DNA from: Agrococcus sediminis
Lineage (GTDB): Bacteria > Actinomycetota > Actinomycetes > Actinomycetales > Microbacteriaceae
Direction: 5' to 3'
Assembly: GCF_007923295.1 (NCBI RefSeq)
Contig: NZ_VOIR01000011.1
Span: 310,001 to 374,000, forward strand
Length of the DNA stretch: 64,000 nt
Shown here: in pieces, positions 38,731-48,536 of the stretch
Layout: each line of letters starts with the position of its first letter
Numbering within the stretch: position 1 is the first letter of the stretch
Translations under genes and position numbers: made by a program
Notes under the pieces: generated by a model
Told to the model about the DNA's origin: nothing
Seen by the model: the letters and a program-made list of their open reading frames with translations, nothing else
Databases searched by the model: none

Positions 38731-39855
38731 ATGACGGTCCTGCTGCCGAACCGGCGCACGCCCCGCACCTTCGGCGTCGAGGAGGAGGTCGTGCTGCTCG
38801 AGCCGGGCACGCTCGCGCCCGTCGACGTGGCCGATGCGGTGATCGAGGAGATCGCCGACCTGGATGCGTCGTACGGCTGGGTCGGGCACGAGTTCCTACG
38901 CGCGCAGCTCGAGTTCTCGTCGCCGGTGCTCGACGACGCCGCGGCGGCCGACCGCGTGGTGCGCGAGTGGCGGCGCGTGCTGGCCGGCGCCGCCGGGCGG
39001 CGCGGCCTCATCGCCGCGAGCATCGGCACCCCGCACGGACCGGGCGTCTCGAGCGTCGCCGAGGGGGAGCGGTACGAGCGCTTCGTGGCGGAGCTCGGCG
39101 CCGTGCGCCCCGACCACAGCATCCAGGGGCTGCACGTGCACGTGGGCATCGCCTCGCGCGAGGAGGGCGTGCTGATCATGCGCGCGCTGCGGCCGTGGCT
39201 CGCGCCGCTCATCGCCCTCACCGCCAACTCGCCGTGCTTCGCCGGCCGCGACACCGGCTTCGCGAGCTGGCGCACGCTCGTCGGGCGCCGCTTCACGACC
39301 GCGTCGGTGCCGCCCGACTTCGCCGACGCCGCCGACTACGAGCGCCGGGTCGCGGCACTCGTCGGGCTCGGCACGACCCTCGACAGCGGCGCGATCGCCT
39401 GGATGATGCGGCTCGCCGAGCGCTACCCGACGGTCGAGCTGCGCGTGTTCGACGCGCAGCTGAGCGCCGACGACACGATCGAGGCGGCGCTGCTCACGCG
39501 CGCGCTCGTCGAGACGGCCGCCGCCGGGGCGCTGCCGCACGACCCGGCCGCAGCCCACGCCGAGCACCTCGACGCCGCGGTGTGGCACGCGGCCCGGCAC
39601 GGCCTCGACGCCGGCCTCGTCGACCCGACCACCGCATCCGTCGCCCCCGCCTGGGACGTGATCGAGCGGATGCTCGAGGCCGCCTCGCCCGCGCTCGACG
39701 CGGCGGGGGACCGGGGCCGGGTCGAGTCGCTGCTCGAGCGCACGCGAGCCGCCGGCAACGGCGCCGCGCGGCAGCGCGCGGCGCTCGCGGAGGGGCTGCC
39801 GGCGCTCGAGCGGCTGCTGCGGACGAGCTTCGCCGACTCCCCGGTCGTCGAGTAG
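38731..39855 (+). CDS. YbdK-type carboxylate-amine ligase (GCS2 family)
   Basis: A 374-residue member of the glutamate-cysteine ligase 2 fold. Features are the N-terminal TFGVEEEVVLLEPGT (metal Glu cluster), GLHVHVGIASREEGVLIM, ANSPCFAGRDTGFASWRT and VELRVFDAQLSADD. YbdK has weak glutamate-cysteine ligase activity in E. coli; in a mycothiol-using actinobacterium the true substrate is unclear. CATGAT lies 7 nt before ATG 38731 and there is no ribosome site (leaderless pattern). It is divergent from ku. Confidence 0.85.
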   Translation: MTVLLPNRRTPRTFGVEEEVVLLEPGTLAPVDVADAVIEEIADLDASYGWVGHEFLRAQLEFSSPVLDDAAAADRVVREWRRVLAGAAGRRGLIAASIGTPHGPGVSSVAEGERYERFVAELGAVRPDHSIQGLHVHVGIASREEGVLIMRALRPWLAPLIALTANSPCFAGRDTGFASWRTLVGRRFTTASVPPDFADAADYERRVAALVGLGTTLDSGAIAWMMRLAERYPTVELRVFDAQLSADDTIEAALLTRALVETAAAGALPHDPAAAHAEHLDAAVWHAARHGLDAGLVDPTTASVAPAWDVIERMLEAASPALDAAGDRGRVESLLERTRAAGNGAARQRAALAEGLPALERLLRTSFADSPVVE

Positions 39856-39862
39856 GCGCGCG

Positions 39863-40519
39863 TCAGCCGGCGGGCCGCAGGTGCTCGCGCAGGAACGCGA
39901 CCGTCGACGCCCAGGCCGCGGCCGACGCATCCGCGTCGTAGCGCCCCGGCACCTGCGCGTTCTGGAACCCGTGCACCGCGCCGGGGTAGTGGCGGATCTC
40001 GACGTCGTCGAAGCCCTCCGCCTCGAGCCGCTCGCGGTACGCCTCGGGCGCCTCGCGGCCGCTCCAGTCGTCGTGCTCGGCGAGCTGGAAGAGCGCCGGC
40101 ACGCGGGGACCCGTCGCCGTGCTGTGCGGTGCGGCGCCGTAGTAGGCGACGACCGCGTCGAGCGAGCCCTGTGCGGCGTACATGAGCGCGATGCCCGCAC
40201 CCATCGAGAAGCCGACCACGGCGGCCCGCTCGCTGCCGAGCGCCCTTGCCTCGCCGATCGCCTCGCTGACGACGTGCAGGGCGCCGGGGAGGTCGGCGCG
40301 CCGCTCGCGCAGCAGCGCGTCGGCCTCGTCGTCGTCGGTGGTCGACCGGCCGTCGTAGAGGTCGAGCACCGCGACGCGGAAGCCCTCGTCGGCCAGCCGC
40401 GCGCCGAAGCCGTCGATCCACGGCAGGCGGCCGTTCCAGTCGTGCGCGAGCGCGACCACGGGGTCGCCCTCCGCGCCGTGCCAGCGGGTCGCGGTGTCGT
40501 CGGTCGTCTCGATCGCCAT
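39863..40519 (-). CDS. Dienelactone hydrolase family protein
   Basis: A 218-residue alpha/beta hydrolase. The nucleophile elbow is GFSMGAGI with S105; classical dienelactone hydrolase has Cys there, so this is more likely a general esterase of the family. The likely acid is in AEHDDWSG and the His in YPGAVHGFQN. GRLPWIDGFGARLADEGFRV is also typical. AAGGAG precedes ATG 40519. It is convergent with the YbdK-like gene and shares no obvious pathway with it. Confidence 0.85.
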   Translation of the reverse strand: MAIETTDDTATRWHGAEGDPVVALAHDWNGRLPWIDGFGARLADEGFRVAVLDLYDGRSTTDDDEADALLRERRADLPGALHVVSEAIGEARALGSERAAVVGFSMGAGIALMYAAQGSLDAVVAYYGAAPHSTATGPRVPALFQLAEHDDWSGREAPEAYRERLEAEGFDDVEIRHYPGAVHGFQNAQVPGRYDADASAAAWASTVAFLREHLRPAG

Positions 40520-40568
40520 GGTGCTCCTTCGCTCGCGCGCCACGCTAGCCGACGCGGCCGAGCGCCCC

Positions 40569-42992
40569 TCAGGCCGCGTCGGCCGGGCGCAGCCGCCCGG
40601 TGAGCGCGTACTCGGCGGCCTCGACGGCCCCGTAGTCGCGGCCGCGCTCCTCCGCGGCGCGCAGGCGCGCGGCGTCGCCCCGCTCGGCGAGCTCGTCGAG
40701 GTAGCGGGTGTGGAAGACGAACTCGGGCGCGTCGAAGACGGCGGTGCGCCGCCGGATGGCCGCCGCCGCCCCGGCGAGCACCCCGGCGCGCTCCTCGTCG
40801 TCGCGGAGCGCCGCGATCGCGGCGAGCCCCTCGAGCCCGTACGCGATGCCCTCCTCGTGCCGCAGCGCCACCGAGTCGGCGGTGGCTGTGAGCAGCAGCT
40901 GCTCGGCCTCCTCGATGCGGCCGCCGAACAGGTGCATGCGCGCGAGGTGGTGCATCGCCACCGTCGCCGCGAACCGGTCGCCGCTGCCGGCCGCCGCCGC
41001 GATCGCGCGGCTCGAGCGCTCGGTGGCCGACGCGAGGTCGCTCGCGAGCGCGTCGATGCGGGCGAGCGCGACGAGCGCGAGGCTCTCGCCCCAGCCGGCG
41101 CCCAGCGCGCGGAAGCGCCGCGCGCCCTCCTCGAGCCAGACGCTCGCGCGCGGCAGGTCGTGGTCGGCGGTGGTGATCTCGGCGAAGCCGGCGGTGGCGA
41201 TGCACATGGCGGCGCCCAGCGCATCCCCCTCGCCCTCGAACGCGTCGGCGGCGGCGGTCTCGGCATCGCCCGCCCGGGTCAGGTGGCGCACGGCCGTGCG
41301 CAGGTTGCCGCGCTCCAGGTTGAGCCTGCCCACCGCATCCATCTGGTCGCTGAAGCCCAGGCCGCGGCCCTCGCGCCGGGCGAGCGCCGCGTAGACGGCC
41401 GCGTGCGCGTCGCGCGCGGCGTCCTCCTCGCCCGCCGCCTGCAGCTGCTCGACGCCGTGCTCGCGCACCGTCGCGAGCATCGAGAAGACCGCCTGGCCGT
41501 CGACGTCGTCCTGCTCGAGCAGCGAGCTGTCGACGAGCGTCTCGAGCGCGGCGTAGACGTCGACGTCCCAGCCGCGCGTCTCGGCGAGCGCCTCGATCGA
41601 CTCGAGCGAGAAGCCCGGCGAGCAGACCGACAGGTCGCGCAGCATGCGCCGCTCCGGCTCGGCGAGCAGCCCCGTCGACCACTCGATCGTCGAGCGCAGC
41701 GTGCGCTGCCGCGGCGGCAGGTCGCGCGACGCGTCGACGAGCAGCGGCAGCTGCCGGTCGAGCCGCTGCAGCATCGCCGCCGGCGTGAGCACGCGGATGC
41801 GGGCTGCCGCGAGCTCGATCGCGAGCGGCAGCCCCTCGAGCACCCGGCAGATGCCGACGATCGCGCCGATCGTGGCGGGCGTCGCCTCGAAGTCGGGCTT
41901 GACCGCGTGGGCGCGCTCGATGAGCAGCTCGACGGCGGGCGACGTGCTCGCGCGCACGATCGAGTCGGGCGAGGCCGGGTCGTGGGTCGCGAGCGGCGGC
42001 ACCTCGAACGCGCGCTCGCCGCGCACCCGCAGCAGCGCGCGGCTCGTGACGAGGAAGGATGCGTCGGGCGCGACGGTGAAGAGCCGCACGAGGATCGGGG
42101 CGGCCGCGAGCAGCTGCTCGAAGTTGTCGAGCACGATGAGCATCCGCCGGCCCTCGAGCGCGATCGCGAGGCGCTGCTCGAGCGGCTGCTCGCCGGTGTC
42201 GCGCACGCCGATCGCGGCGCCGATCGTCGGCAGCAGCAGCTCGGGCTCCAGCACGTTCTCGAGCGCCACGAACGCCGTGCCGTCGGGGAAGCGGTCGCCG
42301 GCGGCCTGCGCGACCGCGATCGCGAGCCGGCTCTTGCCGATGCCGCCAGGGCCGAGCAGCGTCACGAGCCGGGTGCTGCGGTCGTCGAGCAGCGCGAGCA
42401 CGTCGGCGAGCTCGCGCTCGCGGCCGATGAGCCGCGTGTAGGGGGAGGGGATGCGCGCGGCGAGCAGGTCGACGGAGGTCGCCGCGGGCGCCGGGCCGGC
42501 GCGCGACGCGTCGAACCGCTCCGCCAGCAGCGTCGCGAGGTCGGCGGCGACGAGCGACGCGAGGGCGTCGGGCGTCGAGAAGGTCTTGTAGGAGGCGGTG
42601 TCGTCGCGCTCGATGCGGGCGATGAGCTCGGCGAGCCGCGGCTCCCGCTCGGGGTCGTCGCGCAGGTAGATGAGCCGCGGCATCGCCGGCGGTGCGAGGC
42701 GGTACTCGTCCTCGAGGCCCGAGACCTCCTCGCCGGGCGCGACCCAGCCGTAGCGCTCGCCGTAGATGCCGACGAAGACGTCGCTCTGCTCGAGGTAGGC
42801 GCGGTAGAGGTCGCGCGGCGGGTGGGGGCGGGCGCCGAGCTCGAACATCACCGGCGCGAGCTGCAGCCGCTCGATCGCGGCGCGGACGGCGCGGCGCTCG
42901 GGCTCGAGCTCGCGCAGCGTCGACGAGACGAAGACGCGCAGCCGCTGGTCGGGGGTGCGGATGCCGCTGCCGCGGCCGGGCGCGCCGGTCAC
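40569..42992 (-). CDS. NLR-like STAND ATPase: DUF4062, NB-ARC-like ATPase, helical repeats
   Basis: An 807-residue protein. Residues about 18-110 are a DUF4062 domain (RVFVSSTLRELEPERRAVRA, then DVFVGIYGERYGWVAPGEEV). A STAND-type ATPase follows: LIGRERELADVLALL, P-loop GPGGIGKS at 214-221, Walker B MLIVLDNFEQLL, sensor TSRALLRVRGE, and GLPLAIELAAARIRVL. The last 300 residues are TPR-like helices. This is the architecture of NLR-like sensors; DUF4062 would be the signalling or effector part. The start GTG 42992 overlaps the stop of the upstream paralogue (GTGA). The trigger and output are unknown; roles in transcription control or phage defence are both possible. Confidence 0.8.
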   Translation of the reverse strand: MTGAPGRGSGIRTPDQRLRVFVSSTLRELEPERRAVRAAIERLQLAPVMFELGARPHPPRDLYRAYLEQSDVFVGIYGERYGWVAPGEEVSGLEDEYRLAPPAMPRLIYLRDDPEREPRLAELIARIERDDTASYKTFSTPDALASLVAADLATLLAERFDASRAGPAPAATSVDLLAARIPSPYTRLIGRERELADVLALLDDRSTRLVTLLGPGGIGKSRLAIAVAQAAGDRFPDGTAFVALENVLEPELLLPTIGAAIGVRDTGEQPLEQRLAIALEGRRMLIVLDNFEQLLAAAPILVRLFTVAPDASFLVTSRALLRVRGERAFEVPPLATHDPASPDSIVRASTSPAVELLIERAHAVKPDFEATPATIGAIVGICRVLEGLPLAIELAAARIRVLTPAAMLQRLDRQLPLLVDASRDLPPRQRTLRSTIEWSTGLLAEPERRMLRDLSVCSPGFSLESIEALAETRGWDVDVYAALETLVDSSLLEQDDVDGQAVFSMLATVREHGVEQLQAAGEEDAARDAHAAVYAALARREGRGLGFSDQMDAVGRLNLERGNLRTAVRHLTRAGDAETAAADAFEGEGDALGAAMCIATAGFAEITTADHDLPRASVWLEEGARRFRALGAGWGESLALVALARIDALASDLASATERSSRAIAAAAGSGDRFAATVAMHHLARMHLFGGRIEEAEQLLLTATADSVALRHEEGIAYGLEGLAAIAALRDDEERAGVLAGAAAAIRRRTAVFDAPEFVFHTRYLDELAERGDAARLRAAEERGRDYGAVEAAEYALTGRLRPADAA

Positions 42993-45615
42993 CACTGCGC
43001 CAGGGCCGGCGCGATGCGGTCGCGCTCCTCGTCGGGCAGGGCGATCGCGATCGCCTCGGCCACGGTCAGCTCGGCGCCGCGCCGCTCGCCCGCGGCGACC
43101 GCGGCCGGGGCGGCCTCCCGCATGGCGTCGAGCTGCGGCGTGTGCACGGTGAACGCCTCCGCGTCGAACACGCCGACACGCTGCCGGATCGCATCCGCCG
43201 CCGCCGCGAGCATCCCCGCCCGTTCGCCGTCGCCGCGCGCGGCCGCGACGGCGCAGAGCCCCTCGAGCCCGTAGGCGATGCCCTCCTCGAAGTGCAGGCG
43301 GATGGAGACGAGCAGCGTGCGCACGCAGCCGGCCTCGGCGGCGTCGACCTCGCCGCGCACGAGCTGCAGCCGTGCCTGGTGGTTGCCGGCGACCGAGAGG
43401 GTGAAGAGGTCGCCGCTCGCCTCGGCGACCTCGGTGGCGCGGTCGAAGCGCGCCTGCGCGTCGTCGGTGCGGCCGTGCAGCCACGCGAGCCTGCCGCGCG
43501 AGACCTCGGTGATGGCCTCGGCCCATGCGTTGCCCAGCTCGTGCAGCTCCTCGACCGCCTCGGCGAGCTCGCGCTCGGCGGTCGCGAGGTCGGGCAGCGG
43601 CAGCTGCAGCCGCGCGGTCGCGCGCGCGGCGGTCGCCATCGCGGCGGCGTCGCGGTCGCCGCTCTCGCCGAAGAGCCGCACGCACTCGCCGAGGCCGGCG
43701 ACGACCTCCTCCGTCGGCCGCTGCCACAGCTCGCTCCAGAGGGCGAAGAACCAGGCGACGGCACGCGTGTGCGGCGTGATCGGCTGGTCCTTGCCGAGCA
43801 GCTCGAGCATCCACACCCGCACCTCGCCGAAGAAGCCGGCGATCCACCAGTAGACGAGCAGCCGCCAGGCGAAGTCGCCGGCGTCGTCGAGCCGCCCGAT
43901 GTGCACGAGGTGCCGCACGGCCGCGCGCAGGTTGGGCAGCTCCATCCCGAGCTCGACGACCGCGTCGCCCTGCCCCGCGCCGCGCAGGCCCGGCGCGACG
44001 CGCGCGACGAGGGCGCTGTAGTGGCCGGCGTGGGCCGCGCGCATCCGGCCGGCCTCGCCGTGCTCCCGCAGCCGCCCGAGCGCGTACTCGCGCACGACCG
44101 CGAGCAGCGACAGCACCGGGCGCCCGCCGATCTCCGTCTGCTTCACGAGCGAGCCGTCGACGAGCGCGGCGATGCCGTCGAGCGCCTGCCCGTCCCACGC
44201 GCGACCGGCGCCGAGCGCCTCGACCGCCTCGAGCGAGAACTGGCGGGCGAAGACGCCGAGGTCCTCGAGCAGCGCCCGCTGCTCGTCGGGCAGCAGGCTC
44301 ACGCTCCACTCGATCGCCGCGCGCATCGTGCGGTGGCGCTCGGGCACGTCGCGGGCGGCGGCGGTCAGCAGCGGCAGGCTCTGCTCGAGCCGCTGCGCGA
44401 TCGCCTGCGGCGTGAGCACGCGCATCTTGGCCGCGGCGAGCTCGATCGCGAGCGGCATGCCGTCGAGCGCTCGGCAGATGTCGGCGACGGCCGCGGCGTT
44501 CTCGTCGGTGAGCGCGAAGCCGGGCTTCACCGCCTGCGCGCGGTCGACGAAGAGCGCGACGGCGGCCGAGCGCATCGCCCGCTCGCCGCCCCGCGCGGCC
44601 TCGTCGGGCACCGGCAGCGCATCCACCTCGTAGACGCGCTCGCCACGGATGCGCAGCACCGTGCGGCTCGTGACGAGGAAGGTCGCCTCGGGCGCGACGT
44701 CGAAGAGGCGCACGAGCAGCGGCGCAGCCTCGACGATCTGCTCGAAGTTGTCGAGCACGAGCAGCACGCGGCGGCCCGCGAGGGCACGCGCGATGCGCTC
44801 CTCGAGCGCCGCCTCGCCGTTGTCGCGGATGCCGAGCACGTACGCGATCGTCGGCAGCAGCAGCCCGGGCTCGAAGACGCCCTCGAGCGGCAGGAAGTAG
44901 CGGCCGTCGGGGAAGAGGTCGGCGCTCGCGTGGGCGATCTCGATCGCGAGCCTGCTCTTGCCGATCCCGCCCGGGCCGACGAGGCTGATGAGCCGGTCTC
45001 CGCGGCGCTCGAGCAGCGCCCGCACCTCCGCCATCTCACGCTCGCGCCCGATCGTGACCGTGTAGGGCACGGGGATGTGCGTGGCCGGCGTGGGCGGGAT
45101 CTCCTCCGGCCCCCGTCGTCGGCGGGGATCCGCGACTCGTCGAAGCGCTCGGCGAGCAGCGTCGCGAGGTCGCTCGAGACCTGCTCCTCGAGCTGCTCGG
45201 CCGTCTCGAACGGCAGGTACGCGGCGGTGTCGTCGGCCTGGATGCGCGCGATGAGCTCGGCGAGCCGGGGGTCGCGCTGCCCGGCCGAGCGCACGTAGAT
45301 GAGCTTCGGCATCTCGGGCGGCGCGAGCCGGTACTCGTCCTCGAGCCCCGAGATCGACTCCTCGGGCGCCACCCAGCCGTAGCTGTCGCCGTAGATGCCG
45401 ACGAAGACGTCGCTCTGCGCGAGGTAGGAGCGGTACAGCGCGCGCGGCGGGTGCGGGCGGGCGCCGAGCTCGAACATGACGGGGGCCAGGCGCATGCGCT
45501 CGATCGCGGCGCGCACCGCACGGCGCTCGTCGGCGAGCTCGCGCAGGGTGGAGCTGACGAACACCCGGATCCGCTGGTCGGGCGTGCGGATCACGGGCCG
45601 GGGGCGGCCCGTCAT
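42989..45615 (-). pseudogene. Tandem paralogue of the DUF4062 NLR-like ATPase, frameshifted
   Basis: Same architecture as its neighbour: DUF4062 (IRVFVSSTLRELADERRAVR, DVFVGIYGDSYGWVAPEES), then VTIGREREMAEVRALLERRG, P-loop GPGGIGKS, LLVLDNFEQIVEAAP, and TPR-like helices ending ALPDEERDRIAPAL. DUF4062 and the ATPase lie in different frames. The break is at a run of five C at 45110-45114; one more base would restore a single 875-residue protein, and the total length is one short of a multiple of three. It is either a recent inactivating slip or a sequencing error. ATG 45615 is preceded by GAGGAT. Confidence 0.78.
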
Positions 45616-45710
45616 GGCCACATCCTCGCGCGCGGCGACCCGCGCGGCAACAGTGTTGCCGAATCATGCTCGGGCGCTGAGCATGGGCTGCGGTGCTCTA
45701 CCGTTGCACC

Positions 45711-46556
45711 ATGGTCGATGGTGCAGGGGCGCGCGAGATCGCGTCGGATGCGGTGGATGCGGCTGCCCGCGCCGCCGGCAAGGCGCAGGGCGTCGCGGCG
45801 AAGGCCGAGGACCACCGCGCGGCGGGATGGGTCGAGGGCGCCGGGCAGGTCGCCAACGGCATCGTGCACTTCATCATCGGCGCGATCGCGCTGGGCGTCG
45901 CGTTCGGCGACGCCGGCTCGGCCGACCAGTCCGGCGCGATGCGGGCGATCGAGCAGACGCCGCTCGGCGCGGTCGGGCTCTGGGCGGTCGGCATCGCCCT
46001 CATGGGCCTCGCGCTGCACTCCGCGGTGAGCGCGCTCGCCGCGTCGCGGCGCGACTGGAAGGACGCCGCGAAGTCGGCTGGCCGCGCGGTCGCGTACGCC
46101 GTCATCGGCGCCACCGCTCTCGTCTACGCGATGGGCGGCACCTCCGACGGCGAGGAGAGCACCGAGTCGCTCTCTGCCGACCTCATGGCGAACCCCTTCG
46201 GGCTCGTGCTCGTCGGAGCGATCGGGCTCGCGATCGTCGGCGTCGGCGTCTACTTCGTCGTCAAGGGCGTGCGCAAGAAGTTCCTCGAGGACGTCGCGCC
46301 GCCCGCCCGCTGGCGCCGCCTCGTCGAGCGCCTCGGCACGGCCGGCTACGTCGCGAAGGGCGTCGCGGTCGTGGTCGTCGGCGCGCTGTTCGTCGTCGCC
46401 GCGCTGCAGGACGATCCCGAGGAGACCGGCGGCCTCGACGGGGCGCTGCAGTCGCTCACCACGGTGCCCGGCGGCGTCGTCGCGCTCGTCGGCATCGCCG
46501 TGGGCCTGATGCTCTACGGCATCTACTGCTTCGCCCGCGGCGCCTGGTCGCGCTGA
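45711..46556 (+). CDS. DUF1206 membrane protein, first of two
   Basis: A 281-residue protein with six likely membrane helices arranged as three repeats of a two-helix unit (VANGIVHFIIGAIALGVAF, AVGLWAVGIALMGLAL; AVAYAVIGATALVYAMGG, LVLVGAIGLAIVGVGVYFVV; GYVAKGVAVVVVGALFVVAA, VALVGIAVGLMLYGIYCFAR). This is DUF1206, of unknown function. The N-terminal 45 residues are a soluble Ala-rich helix. TACCGT lies 6 nt before ATG 45711 with no ribosome site, suggesting a leaderless start. The next gene is a close paralogue 6 nt downstream. Confidence 0.85.
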   Translation: MVDGAGAREIASDAVDAAARAAGKAQGVAAKAEDHRAAGWVEGAGQVANGIVHFIIGAIALGVAFGDAGSADQSGAMRAIEQTPLGAVGLWAVGIALMGLALHSAVSALAASRRDWKDAAKSAGRAVAYAVIGATALVYAMGGTSDGEESTESLSADLMANPFGLVLVGAIGLAIVGVGVYFVVKGVRKKFLEDVAPPARWRRLVERLGTAGYVAKGVAVVVVGALFVVAALQDDPEETGGLDGALQSLTTVPGGVVALVGIAVGLMLYGIYCFARGAWSR

Positions 46557-46562
46557 GCGCCC

Positions 46563-47408
46563 GTGGCTGACGGGGAGCGCTCCCGCGCGGCGCTCTCGGA
46601 GGCGGCGGATGCGGCGGGCCGTGCCGCGCGCAAGGCCCAGCGGGCGGCCGCGAAGGCCGAGGAGCACCGCGCCACCTCCTGGGTGGAGGCGGTCGGCCAG
46701 TCGGCCAACGGCATCGTGCACATGATCATCGGCGGCATCGCGCTCGGCGTCGCCGCCGGCGCCGGCGGCGCGGCCGACCAGTCGGGGGCGATGGCCGCGC
46801 TCCAGCAGACAGTGATCGGCGGGCTCGCGCTGTGGGTCGTCGGCCTCGCGCTCGTCGGGCTCGCGCTGCACGCCTTCGTCGTGGCGGTGGCCGAGTCGCG
46901 CCGCAACCGCCGCGACGCGTTCCGGGCTGCCGGCCGCGGCATCGGCCACGCCGTGGTGGGGGCCACGGCGCTCGTGTTCGCGCTCGGCGGCAGGATCGAC
47001 GGCGAGCAGACCACCGAGGACTTCTCGGCCGCGGTGCTCGCCGGCCCAGTCGGGCCCTGGCTGATCGGCGCCGCCGGGCTCGTGATCGCGGGCGTCGGCG
47101 TCGCCTTCGTGGTGCGCGGCGTGCGCCGGAAGTTCTTCGAGGACGTCGCCCCGCCGCGCCGCTTCCGCCGCGTCGTCGAGGTGCTCGGAGCCCCGGGCTT
47201 CGTCGCGAAGGGCATCGCGGTGCTCATCGTCGGCGTGCTCTTCGTCTTCGCCGCGGTGCGCGACGACCCGCAGGAGGCGGGCGGCCTCGACGGCGCCCTG
47301 CAGTCGCTGACGACCGTGCCGGGAGGCGTGATCGCGCTCGTCGCGATCGCGGTGGGCCTCATCGTCTACGGCGTCTACCTGTTCGCCCGAGGCATCTGGG
47401 CCCGCTGA
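46563..47408 (+). CDS. DUF1206 membrane protein, second of two
   Basis: 281 residues, the same length as the upstream paralogue and similar throughout (VGQSANGIVHMIIGGIALGV, VRRKFFEDVAPPRRFRRVVE, GGLDGALQSLTTVPGGV). The GTG start lies 6 nt after the first gene, so the pair is one operon from a tandem duplication. Compared with the first copy, loop residues and the N-terminal helix have diverged more than the membrane helices. The function is unknown. Confidence 0.85.
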   Translation: MADGERSRAALSEAADAAGRAARKAQRAAAKAEEHRATSWVEAVGQSANGIVHMIIGGIALGVAAGAGGAADQSGAMAALQQTVIGGLALWVVGLALVGLALHAFVVAVAESRRNRRDAFRAAGRGIGHAVVGATALVFALGGRIDGEQTTEDFSAAVLAGPVGPWLIGAAGLVIAGVGVAFVVRGVRRKFFEDVAPPRRFRRVVEVLGAPGFVAKGIAVLIVGVLFVFAAVRDDPQEAGGLDGALQSLTTVPGGVIALVAIAVGLIVYGVYLFARGIWAR

Positions 47409-47411
47409 CGC

Positions 47412-47843
47412 CTACTTCGCGCGACCGCGGCGCGGGTGCGGCAGGATCGGGTTGCGCAGCCGGGCGAGCCGCTTGGCGACCTCCATCGGCGGCATCGACC
47501 CGCGCTCGTGGGGCGGCAGCTCGTCGAGCGTCGGCTGCGGGCCTCGCTCGAGCCCCCACTCGGAGCCCTCGTCCGCATCCTCCGGCGCCTCGGGCACGTG
47601 GGGCGCGTGCTCGCCGTGCCCGCGCAGCCGCGCGTCGAGCGCGGTGAGGTCGGTGCCGCTCGCCTGCAGGTCGCGGCCCATCGTGCGCAGCACGCGCACG
47701 GTCGTCTCGTAGTCCTCGTCCGACACGCCCGCCTCGACCCGGCGGGCGACCTCCTCGTCGCCGAGCGAGCGCCGCGCGCGCTCGACGGCGGCGGCAGCGA
47801 GCTCGACCCAGTCCTCGAGCCTGCGATTGCGGTGCACGGCCAT
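47412..47843 (-). CDS. Small soluble protein with a MarR-tail-like helical segment
   Basis: A 143-residue protein. The N-terminal half is helical ([20 protein letters not shown]) and contains [20 protein letters not shown], which resembles the dimerisation helix of MarR-type regulators and the end of the His-rich protein at 49491. No helix-turn-helix is visible. The C-terminal half is acidic and then basic ([20 protein letters not shown]). GGAGG precedes ATG 47843. It is convergent with the DUF1206 pair, 3 nt apart, and divergent from dcd. I cannot assign a function. Confidence 0.65.
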   Translation of the reverse strand: MAVHRNRRLEDWVELAAAAVERARRSLGDEEVARRVEAGVSDEDYETTVRVLRTMGRDLQASGTDLTALDARLRGHGEHAPHVPEAPEDADEGSEWGLERGPQPTLDELPPHERGSMPPMEVAKRLARLRNPILPHPRRGRAK

Positions 47844-47933
47844 GGTGACCTCCCTGCTCCCATCGTCCTCCTCTCTGCTGGGAACCGCGCCAGCGCATCC
47901 GCCGAGCATCGGCCGAGCGATAGCCTCGGCGTC

Positions 47934-48527
47934 GTGCTGCTCAGCGATCGCGACATCCGCGCCCGGCTCGCGTCGGGCGACCTCGGCCTCGAGCCCCTCG
48001 ACCTGGCGATGGTGCAGCCGTCGAGCGTCGACGTGCGGCTCGATCGCGGCTTCCGGCTCTTCGACAACCACAAGTACCCGTTCATCGATCCGGCCGAGGA
48101 TCAGCCCGACCTCACGCGGCTCGTCGAGGTGGGCGCCGACGAGGCGTTCATCCTGCACCCGGGCGAGTTCGTGCTCGGCGCCACCTACGAGCGCGTCACG
48201 CTGCCGGCCGACGTCGCGGCGCGGCTCGAGGGCAAGTCGTCGCTCGGGCGCCTCGGGCTGCTGACGCACTCGACCGCCGGCTTCATCGACCCCGGCTTCT
48301 CGGGGCACGTGACGCTCGAGCTGTCGAACGTCTCGACGCTGCCGATCAAGCTCTGGCCGGGCATGAAGATCGGGCAGGTCTGCTACTTCCAGCTCAGCTC
48401 GCCGTCCGAGACGCCCTACGGGCAGGGCGGCAACCTCAACCGCTACCAGGGGCAGCGCGGGCCGACGGCGTCGCGCTCGTTCCAGTCGTTCCACCGCACG
48501 GTGATCGACGCGCCCGCCGGCGACTGA
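47934..48527 (+). CDS. dcd: dCTP deaminase
   Basis: Deaminates dCTP; actinobacterial forms are often bifunctional, giving dUMP directly for thymidylate synthesis. The 197-residue product has [32 protein letters not shown], the nucleotide loop [34 protein letters not shown] with the catalytic Glu, and [19 protein letters not shown] 47934 has TAGCCT 7 nt upstream and no Shine-Dalgarno, a leaderless pattern. The following gene starts 10 nt later and is probably co-transcribed. Confidence 0.95.
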   Translation: MLLSDRDIRARLASGDLGLEPLDLAMVQPSSVDVRLDRGFRLFDNHKYPFIDPAEDQPDLTRLVEVGADEAFILHPGEFVLGATYERVTLPADVAARLEGKSSLGRLGLLTHSTAGFIDPGFSGHVTLELSNVSTLPIKLWPGMKIGQVCYFQLSSPSETPYGQGGNLNRYQGQRGPTASRSFQSFHRTVIDAPAGD

Positions 48528-48536
48528 GGCGGAACG

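Noticed and set aside
45105-45118. Programmed frameshifting in the DUF4062 gene
   Set aside because: There is no slippery heptamer plus downstream structure typical of programmed sites, and the intact neighbour has both domains in one frame.
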